From assembly GCF_001027285.1 (NCBI RefSeq), contig NZ_CP011509.1, forward strand, positions 6,844,501 through 6,908,500: DNA of 64,000 nt, written 5' to 3'. The notes beneath the pieces were generated by a model. The model made no database searches. It was not told the DNA's origin and worked only from the letters and a program-made list of their open reading frames with translations. The translations under genes were made by a program, and so were the position numbers. Positions 58,296 to 64,000 of this stretch are shown piece by piece (position 1 is the first letter of the stretch; every line of letters starts with the position of its first letter). Source of the DNA: Archangium gephyra (GTDB lineage: Bacteria > Myxococcota > Myxococcia > Myxococcales > Myxococcaceae).

Positions 58296-60593
58296 ATGAG
58301 CAAGCACACGTTGATTGCCCGGCGGACCTTCCTGGCGGGGATGAACCTCGCCGTGGGTGGACTCGCCATCGGCTTCTTCTCCAGTGACAGCCTCGCGGAC
58401 GAGCCCACCGGGAAGCGCTCGGGCCCCAGGCCGCCGACGAGCTCCCAGGCCGAGGAGAACTCCGCCCCGGGACTGAACCCGAACGTCTTCGTGCACGTGG
58501 CACCCGATGGACTGGTGACGATCGTCTGCCACCGCTCCGAGATGGGCCAGGGCATCCGCAGCTCGCTGCCCGTGCTGATCGCCGACGAGCTGGGCGCGGA
58601 CATGGCGCGAGTGAAGATCGTCCAGGCGGACGGAGATCCGGCCTACGGCGATCAGAACACGGACGGCTCCAACAGCGTCCGCGGCATCTACGAGGACATG
58701 CGCCGTGCGGGAGCCACCGCGCGCACGATGCTGGTGGCGGCCGCGGCGAAGCGTTGGAAGGTGTCCCCGGACACCTGCGAGGCCAGCAACCACGTCGTGA
58801 CGCACCGTCCGAGCCAGCGCAAGCTGGGCTTCGGAGAGCTGGCGCTCGAGGCGGGCAAGCAGACCGTGCCCAAGCCGGCGGACGTCAAGCTGCGGCCGAA
58901 GGAGGAGCTGCGCAACGTGGGCAAGCCGCTGCCGCTCATCGACGGACCGGCCTACGTCAACGGGAGCGCGGTGTTCGGCGCCGACATCCGGCTGCCGGGC
59001 ATGCTCACGGCGGTGATCGCCCGGCCGTCGATCGTCGGGGCCAAGGTGGTGAAGTACGACGCCACCCGCGCGCTGGCAGTGCCCGGGGTCAAGCGCGTCA
59101 TCGAGCTGCCGGCGCCGAAGGCCCCGTACATGTTCCAGACCTGGGGCGGCATCGCCGTCCTCGCGGAGAACACCTGGGCGGCGATGAAGGGCCGCGCCGC
59201 GCTGGAGATCATCTGGGACGAGGGCGACAACGCGACGTACGACTCGGAGCAGTACCGCAAGACGCTGAGCGCGTCCGTGGCGGCGCCGGGCACGGTGGTG
59301 CGCAGCGTGGGAGACGCCGAGGCGGCCCTGGCCAAGGCGGCGAAGGTGATCGAGGCCGAGTACCACGTGCCGCACCTGTCGCACGCGCCGATGGAGCCGC
59401 CGGTCGCGGTGGCGCGGGTCGAGGGAGGCACGTGTGAGATCTGGGCCCCCACGCAGCACCCGCAGGCGGCGCGCGGGACGGCGGCCCAGGTGCTGGGACT
59501 GCCCCCCGAGAAGGTCACGGTGCACGTGACGTTCCTGGGCGGCGGCTTCGGGCGCAAGTCGAAGGCGGACTTCATCTCCGAGGTGGTGCTGCTCGCGAAG
59601 GAAGCGGGCGTGCCGGTGCGCGTGCAGTGGACGCGCGAGGACGACATCCGCAACGACTACTACCACTCCGTGAGCGCGCAGCGCCTGACGGCGGGCCTGG
59701 ACGAGAACGGCAAGGTGGTGGCCTGGAGACACCGCACCGCGTTCCCGCCCATTGGCTCCACCTTCGCGCCGGTCAACCGGCCCTCGGCGGGCGATCTGCA
59801 GCAGGGCGTGCTGGACCTGGGAATCGGGGTGCCCAACATCCGCGCGGAGGCATGCGAGGCCAATGCCCACGTGCGCATCGGCTGGCTGCGGTCCGTGTAC
59901 AACATCTTCCACGCGTTCTCGGTCAACTCGTTCATCGACGAGATCGCCCATGCCCGGGGCGAGGATCCGCGGGACGTGCTGCTGGAGGTGCTCGGACCGC
60001 CGCGGGTGGTGAAGACGGTGCAGGAGCTGGGCGTGGAGAAGCTCTCCAACTACGGCCAGCCGCTGGAGAAGCATCCCGTGAACGTGGAGCGCCTGCGGGG
60101 TGTCATCGAGCGGGTGACGGAGCTGTCGCGGTGGAGCGACCGGAAGAAGGAAGGCCGGGCGCTGGGCCTGGCGGCGCACCGGAGCTTCCTGTCCTACGTG
60201 GCGGTGGTCGCGTCGGTGGTGCGCAACCCGGACGGCAAGATCGCGGTCGACGAGGCATGGATCGTGGTGGATGCCGGCACGGTCATCAATCCGGATCGGG
60301 TGAAGTCGCAGATGGAGGGCTCGATCGTCTTCGGCACGAGCATCGCGCTCTACAGCGGCATCACGATGAAGGGAGGAGCGGTCGAGCAGTCGAACTTCCG
60401 CGACTACCGGCTCACGCGCATCGGCGAGGCACCGCGCAAGATCCACGTCGAGATCGTTCCCAGCGACGCGGCACCGGGAGGCATCGGCGAGCCGGGTGTA
60501 CCGCCGGTGGCACCGGCCATCGCGAACGCCGTCTTCGCGCTCACGGGAACGCGCGTGCGCGAGCTGCCGATCGCCAAGGCGCTCAAGGCCTGA
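58296..60593 (+). CDS. molybdopterin-binding large subunit (IorB-like), Tat-exported
   Basis: Catalytic subunit of 765 residues. A twin-arginine signal (ARRTFLAGMNLAVGG) directs the folded cofactor-bearing protein to the periplasm. The domain order fits IorB-type aldehyde/N-heterocycle oxidoreductases. Mo-cofactor motifs include GGGFGRKSKADF (about residue 414), HAPMEPPVAVAR, and the catalytic-Glu segment GGIGEPGVPPVAPAI near the C-terminus. It hydroxylates an N-heterocycle or aldehyde using water, but the exact substrate is not readable. Ten bases after the 2Fe-2S gene. A hairpin follows the stop. Confidence 0.93.
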   Translation: MSKHTLIARRTFLAGMNLAVGGLAIGFFSSDSLADEPTGKRSGPRPPTSSQAEENSAPGLNPNVFVHVAPDGLVTIVCHRSEMGQGIRSSLPVLIADELGADMARVKIVQADGDPAYGDQNTDGSNSVRGIYEDMRRAGATARTMLVAAAAKRWKVSPDTCEASNHVVTHRPSQRKLGFGELALEAGKQTVPKPADVKLRPKEELRNVGKPLPLIDGPAYVNGSAVFGADIRLPGMLTAVIARPSIVGAKVVKYDATRALAVPGVKRVIELPAPKAPYMFQTWGGIAVLAENTWAAMKGRAALEIIWDEGDNATYDSEQYRKTLSASVAAPGTVVRSVGDAEAALAKAAKVIEAEYHVPHLSHAPMEPPVAVARVEGGTCEIWAPTQHPQAARGTAAQVLGLPPEKVTVHVTFLGGGFGRKSKADFISEVVLLAKEAGVPVRVQWTREDDIRNDYYHSVSAQRLTAGLDENGKVVAWRHRTAFPPIGSTFAPVNRPSAGDLQQGVLDLGIGVPNIRAEACEANAHVRIGWLRSVYNIFHAFSVNSFIDEIAHARGEDPRDVLLEVLGPPRVVKTVQELGVEKLSNYGQPLEKHPVNVERLRGVIERVTELSRWSDRKKEGRALGLAAHRSFLSYVAVVASVVRNPDGKIAVDEAWIVVDAGTVINPDRVKSQMEGSIVFGTSIALYSGITMKGGAVEQSNFRDYRLTRIGEAPRKIHVEIVPSDAAPGGIGEPGVPPVAPAIANAVFALTGTRVRELPIAKALKA

Positions 60594-60617
60594 CACCGGG
60601 CCCCCTGCCCTCCTCAG

Positions 60618-60652
60618 CCCCGACGGGTTCGAATCCCGTCGGGGACACTCCA
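60618..60652 (+). other. tRNA T-arm-like hairpin after the IorB-like gene
   Basis: A perfect 10-bp inverted repeat (60618-60627 with 60635-60644) encloses the 7-base loop TTCGAAT. The 27 bases read like a tRNA T-arm (ACGGG-TTCGAAT-CCCGT) followed by CGGGGAC-A. The upstream half of a tRNA is missing because the coding gene ends at 60593. It is either the 3' remnant of a tRNA gene (an attachment-site scar) or simply a transcription-terminating hairpin without a T-run. Confidence 0.5.
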
Positions 60653-60684
60653 AGCGGGGCCGGAAGCTTCCGAGGGTCCGCGGC

Positions 60685-61566
60685 CTAGGCGCTCCCCTCG
60701 AGTGTGCGCTGATGGGGTTTGAAGGCGTCGTAGACGTGGTCCATGAAGGCACGAATCCGCCTGTTGTTGCGAAGCTCGGGCAACGTCAGCACCCAGAGAT
60801 CGCGCGCCTCTTCGGAGAGGCGCGCGCCCACGCGCACCAGCCCTGGATCGGCATCGCCGTCGAAGCACGCCAGGAAGGTGACGCCCATGCCGGCGGAGAG
60901 CGCGCGCCGGCGGACCGCGAAGTCGTCGGAACGCAGCGACACCTTGGCTCCCGGCGCGTTGCGGGCCAGCCAGCCATCGAGCCAACGCCCATCGGAGCGC
61001 TCGTCCGAATGCAGCCACGGAAAATCCGCGAGGGTGGCACCAGGGCCCAGCCGCTCGACGAGTGAACGCGCGGCGTAGGCCTCGAACTGCATGCGACCGA
61101 CGCGGCGGCCCACCAGGCCCTCCGCCGGATTGTTGCCCAGACGCAGCGCCACATCGGCCTCGCGGCGAAGGAGCGACACCTGCGCATTGGTCACGCCGAG
61201 GGTCACCTCCACCCCCGGATAGCGCTGGATGAAGCTGGAAAACACCTCGGGAAAACCCGCGAACAGGAAGTCCACCGTCGAGACCCGCAGCCGGCCGCGG
61301 AGCTCGGCGTCACGGCCCAGAAGCCGCCCCTCGGTCACGTGGATCTCGGCCTCCAGACGCGCCGCGGTCTCGGCCAGCTCGTCGCCGGCGGCCGTGGACG
61401 CGAAGCCTTCTTCGGTGCGGTCGAAGAGCCGGACGCCCAGCCGATCCTCGGCCTCCTTCAGGCGCCGCCCGACGGTGGTCCGGGAGACCCCGAGGGCAGC
61501 GGCGGCGCCGGACAACGTCTTCTCGCGGTGGATCGCCAGCACGTAGCGGAGGTCGTCCCAGTCCAT
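60685..61566 (-). CDS. LysR-family transcriptional regulator
   Basis: A 293-residue regulator. The N-terminal winged helix-turn-helix is clear (WDDLRYVLAIHREKTLSGAAAALGVSRTTVGRRLKEAEDRLG). The co-inducer-binding domain follows with GRLRVSTVDFLFAGFPEVFSSF and LGVTNAQVSLLRREADVALRLGN. The HTH is of the subgroup with a WDDLRYVL start. It is divergent from the MDR oxidoreductase gene (74 bases between), the standard arrangement for a LysR regulator and its target. The longer frame to 61590 is not needed. Confidence 0.93.
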   Translation of the reverse strand: MDWDDLRYVLAIHREKTLSGAAAALGVSRTTVGRRLKEAEDRLGVRLFDRTEEGFASTAAGDELAETAARLEAEIHVTEGRLLGRDAELRGRLRVSTVDFLFAGFPEVFSSFIQRYPGVEVTLGVTNAQVSLLRREADVALRLGNNPAEGLVGRRVGRMQFEAYAARSLVERLGPGATLADFPWLHSDERSDGRWLDGWLARNAPGAKVSLRSDDFAVRRRALSAGMGVTFLACFDGDADPGLVRVGARLSEEARDLWVLTLPELRNNRRIRAFMDHVYDAFKPHQRTLEGSA

Positions 61567-61640
61567 GCGCACATTTTTGCACGCCGACATCCCGAAATCA
61601 TGCGTGGGGCGCCCGTTTCCGCACGCGTAGGGTGGTCCTC
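61567..61640. promoter_or_regulatory. divergent LysR/oxidoreductase control region
   Basis: This 74-base gap must hold both promoters and the LysR operator. GCGTG at 61602-61606 and CACGC at 61622-61626 form an interrupted inverted repeat (15 bases apart) in the middle, a candidate regulator-binding site. No textbook T-N11-A box or -35/-10 pair stands out. Confidence 0.35.
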
Positions 61641-62630
61641 ATGCGAACCATCTTGCAGAGCGGTTACGGAGCGCCTGAACGCGTCCTGGTGCAGGGCGAG
61701 AGCGACATCCCCACGCCGGGCGAGGGCGAAGTCCTCGTCCGAGTGCACGCGACGTCGGTGAACACGCCGGACTGCATCGCCACCCTCGGAGTGCCCTACG
61801 CGCTGCGCCTGGTGTCCGGCCTGCGTGCGCCCCTGTCGCCGGTCCGCGGCTCGGACGTCGCCGGCGTCGTGGAAGCGGTGGGCGCCCACGTGACCGGCTT
61901 CGCACCCGGCGACGCCGTGTTCGGCTCGGTGTGGACGGGAGGTTACAAGCGCGGCGCTCCCGGGACCTTCTGCGAATACACCGTGGTCCCGGCGACCCAA
62001 CTGGCGCACAAGCCGGCGCGGCTCGGCTTCGAGGAAGCCGCCGGGGCGGTGATGTCGGGCGTGACGGCGCTGGTGGCCATGCGCGATGTCGCTCGCGTCC
62101 GCGCGGGCCAACAGGTGCTCGTCAACGGGGCCTCCGGTGGCCTGGGGACGTTCGCCGTGCAGATCGCCAGGGCCTTGGGTGCCACGGTCACGGGCGTGTG
62201 CAGCACGAGGAACGTCGAGCTGGTGCGTTCGCTCGGTGCCTCCCACGTCATCGACTACACGCGGACGAGCTACCCGGAGCAGGACACGCGCTACGACGTG
62301 GTGATGGACAACGTGATGAACCACCCTCCGGCGGTCTCGGCGCGCGTCCTCACCGAGAATGGGGTGTTGCTGCCCAACAGCATCGGCACCCACAAGTGGC
62401 TGGGAACGCTGCCGAGCATGGCGTTCGGAGCGCTCTTCAAGTCCAGGCAGTGGCGCACGATTCAATTCGTCCCGTCACGCAAGAACCTCGAGGACATCGG
62501 CGCGATGATTCAATCGGGCGCCGTGAAGGTCGTGATCGACAGGACCTATCCGCTCGCGCACGCCGGCCAGGCCGTGGCGCACATGGTGAGCAGGCGCGCG
62601 CGCGGACAGATCGTGATCCGCGCCGTGTAG
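61641..62630 (+). CDS. zinc-independent MDR oxidoreductase (quinone oxidoreductase-like)
   Basis: Medium-chain dehydrogenase/reductase of 329 residues. The GroES-like N-terminal domain (GEGEVLVRVHATSVNTPDC, GSDVAGVVEAVGAHVTGFAPGDAVFG) and the Rossmann motif NGASGGLGTFAVQIARALGA point to the NADPH-dependent quinone-oxidoreductase/zeta-crystallin group. The zinc ligands of classical alcohol dehydrogenases are absent. It is probably induced through the divergent LysR protein. Substrate unknown. Confidence 0.92.
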   Translation: MRTILQSGYGAPERVLVQGESDIPTPGEGEVLVRVHATSVNTPDCIATLGVPYALRLVSGLRAPLSPVRGSDVAGVVEAVGAHVTGFAPGDAVFGSVWTGGYKRGAPGTFCEYTVVPATQLAHKPARLGFEEAAGAVMSGVTALVAMRDVARVRAGQQVLVNGASGGLGTFAVQIARALGATVTGVCSTRNVELVRSLGASHVIDYTRTSYPEQDTRYDVVMDNVMNHPPAVSARVLTENGVLLPNSIGTHKWLGTLPSMAFGALFKSRQWRTIQFVPSRKNLEDIGAMIQSGAVKVVIDRTYPLAHAGQAVAHMVSRRARGQIVIRAV

Positions 62631-62898
62631 GCAACGACGAGCAGGCGTCCCCCCTTCTGTGCACTGGGATGAAGCTCCGGTACCACGGGCGAGGGCCGAG
62701 ATAGGTGGTCGTCCAGGAGGGCCGCGCGTAAGAACTCGCCGTGCCCCGTCGTGACGTGAGCCAGTCTGTCGTGAGGCCTCCTGGGGGACATACCCGGCAC
62801 CGTCACGCTCCCGAACAGCTCCGACTGACCCTTCCTGCTTCGCTGCCGGGTAAGGCTCCTCGCGCTCCGTCCAGACGGGGCGCGGCGAGCGATTACGT
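62631..62898. other. 268-bp gene-poor stretch
   Basis: Between the oxidoreductase and the convergent small gene there is no convincing coding sequence. A 136-codon reverse frame crosses it but overlaps the oxidoreductase 3' end and has no recognisable features. GC content stays high. It contains no obvious hairpin with T-run. Confidence 0.4.
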
Positions 62899-63195
62899 TC
62901 AGTCCGTCAGCGGATAGCGCCCGAATGTCGTGGGCTCGGGCACGCCCGAGGGCCACGTCTTGAAGGGCGCGATGCCGGGGAACCCGTTGACGAAGCGCTG
63001 ATAGCCGTCCGGCGTCAGGCGAAAGCAGAGCGCCCGGTTCGCGCCGCCGTCGCTGGCCTGCGGCGCCCCCTGGAAGACCGCCTGCTCGACGAGATCCGCC
63101 CGGCTTATCCGGCCCGAGAACTTCTCGCGCGCGGCGAGCAGCGCGAGCTCATCCCCTTCCTTGGTGACGGTAGTGACGTAAACGACGTTAGCCAT
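62899..63195 (-). CDS. hypothetical small protein
   Basis: A 98-residue soluble protein starting MANVVYVTTVTKEGDELALLAAREKF, with GGAGGG nine bases upstream. The opening VYVTTVTKEGDE suggests a compact beta-alpha fold. The C-terminal half is Pro/Gly-rich (GFPGIAPFKTWPSGVPEPTTFGRYPLTD). No signal peptide. No family recognised. The longer open frame to 63675 would overlap the dus gene and is rejected. The 265 bases between it and dus show no further gene. Confidence 0.65.
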   Translation of the reverse strand: MANVVYVTTVTKEGDELALLAAREKFSGRISRADLVEQAVFQGAPQASDGGANRALCFRLTPDGYQRFVNGFPGIAPFKTWPSGVPEPTTFGRYPLTD

Positions 63196-63460
63196 GGACA
63201 GCCCTCCGCTATGGTTGCTCGACCTTGGCCCGAAAACACGCATTCGTCGAGCGATGAATTCGAGGTTTGGCTCCGTCCGACAAAGAACGGGTGGATTCAC
63301 GTGGTCGGAGGCGGTCGAATGCTTGGCACTGCTGGCACGAACGCCAACGAAGCTTTCAAGCCGGATTAGAGGGAGGGCAGCCCCGTCGATGCTGGGCCGG
63401 TGCCCTCCGGCTGGTGCTGGAAACCCGCCCAGCCACCACTGGCGTAGACTGTCCGCTCGA

Positions 63461-64000
63461 ATGTCGTCCGACGCCTTCTCCGAGCTCTTCGCCTCGCGGC
63501 CCGTGCTGCTCGCCCCCATGGAGGACGTGAGCGATGCCATCTTCCGGCGCATCTGCCGCCGGTTGGGCGCGGACGTATGCTTCACCGAGTTCGTCAACGT
63601 GGACAACCTGCTGCAGGGGTGTTCCCGCGCCCGGCGCAAGCTCTGGCTGGCGGAGGACGACAGGCCCACCGCCATTCAAATCTACGGCGCGGACCCGGAG
63701 CGGCTGGTGGAGGTGGCGCGGCTGTCCGAGGCGGCGGGGCCGGCCTTCATCGACATCAACTGCGGGTGCTGGGTGCCGAGCATCGCCCGGCGGGGCGCGG
63801 GCGCGGGCTGGCTGCGCGAGCCGGAGGCCATGGTGGCCATGGCGGCGCGGGTGGTGCGCGCGGTATCGCTGCCGGTGACGGTGAAGACACGCATCGGCCT
63901 GGGGCCGGAGGACCGGATGCCGATCGTGGAGTTGGCCCGCCGGTTGGAGGACGTGGGGGTGCGTGCCCTCACCGTGCACTGCCGCACCGCGAAGATGGGC
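63461..64000 (+). CDS. tRNA-dihydrouridine synthase, N-terminal part (cut by window end)
   Basis: Flavoenzyme reducing uridine to dihydrouridine in tRNA. The first 180 residues are present. FMN-binding start VLLAPMEDVSDAIFRRI, IQIYGADPERL and the active-site segment DINCGCWVPSIARRGAGAGWL carry the catalytic Cys, with the unusual Cys-Trp where most Dus have Cys-Pro. VTVKTRIG and ALTVHCRT follow. The reading frame stays open to the last base. The subgroup (DusA, B or C) cannot be fixed from this part. Confidence 0.93.
   Translation, partial: MSSDAFSELFASRPVLLAPMEDVSDAIFRRICRRLGADVCFTEFVNVDNLLQGCSRARRKLWLAEDDRPTAIQIYGADPERLVEVARLSEAAGPAFIDINCGCWVPSIARRGAGAGWLREPEAMVAMAARVVRAVSLPVTVKTRIGLGPEDRMPIVELARRLEDVGVRALTVHCRTAKMG

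Noticed and set aside
62546-62956. 136-codon reverse open frame between the oxidoreductase and small gene
   Set aside because: It overlaps both neighbours, has no ribosome binding site and no recognisable domain.
63324-63338. Two TGGCAC boxes suggesting a sigma54 promoter upstream of dus
   Set aside because: Neither is followed at the required distance by a TTGC(A/T) -12 element.

Overview
The window is very G/C-rich, almost wholly coding DNA that reads like the chromosome of a myxobacterium, probably in the Cystobacter/Archangium part of the Myxococcota. This rests on family content: a PilZ-type domain (TIGR02266-like) on an Hsp70, an AgmX/PglI-type C-terminal domain protein, a MopE-like Cys/Asp-rich repeat lipoprotein, a eukaryote-like Ser/Thr kinase, and many small lipoproteins. 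The species assignment is inference. There is no complete tRNA or rRNA gene, no CRISPR array and no intact insertion sequence or prophage.

Layout. 0-8 kb, forward: the 3' end of an acyl-CoA dehydrogenase, then rnc, a cyclophilin, era, der, a YfgM-like protein, bamB, a MutT-type Nudix hydrolase and an RNase H-like exonuclease (RNA processing, ribosome assembly and envelope assembly). 8-19 kb: a Ser/Thr kinase, lipoproteins, an S46 dipeptidyl peptidase, guaA and guaB on the reverse strand, and the PilZ-Hsp70 fusion. 19-24.5 kb, reverse: DedA, a cyclic-nucleotide-binding protein, a gamma-carbonic-anhydrase-like protein, miaB, and a VWA protein with a small partner. 24.6-27.4 kb: a pterin cluster (pteridine-reductase-like SDR, FolB-cupin fusion, a second SDR) facing queD. 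27-41 kb, reverse: an RNA m5U methyltransferase; CoA-transferase A and B subunits with a thiolase; rpsA; then two acyl-CoA dehydrogenases, a crotonase and a 3-hydroxyacyl-CoA dehydrogenase, giving a near-complete beta-oxidation or ketone-body module; then mrp. 41-57 kb: a zinc-ribbon/lipoprotein hybrid, sppA, small membrane and cytochrome proteins, a fatty acid desaturase, an ABC exporter translationally coupled to an ABM/VOC protein, a GuaB1/GMP-reductase-like enzyme, a truncated haemoglobin, an HU-like protein and the MopE-like giant. 57-64 kb: a dihaem lipoprotein with a two-subunit Tat-exported molybdenum hydroxylase, a tRNA T-arm-like hairpin, a LysR regulator divergent from an MDR oxidoreductase, and the 5' part of a dihydrouridine synthase.

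How the parts work together. guaB/guaA (IMP to GMP) and the GMP-reductase-like guaB1 could form a purine interconversion loop. The acyl-CoA genes cover dehydrogenation, hydration, second oxidation, thiolysis and CoA transfer. The dihaem lipoprotein and IorA/IorB-like subunits overlap or abut and probably form one periplasmic electron-transfer enzyme. A REP-like GC-rich inverted repeat recurs five times at gene 3' ends. The least conventional items are the PilZ-Hsp70 fusion, the FolB-cupin fusion, the exact 165-bp coding repeats of the MopE-like protein, and competing hairpins in the rpsA leader. All assignments come from reading the sequence; no database search was run.
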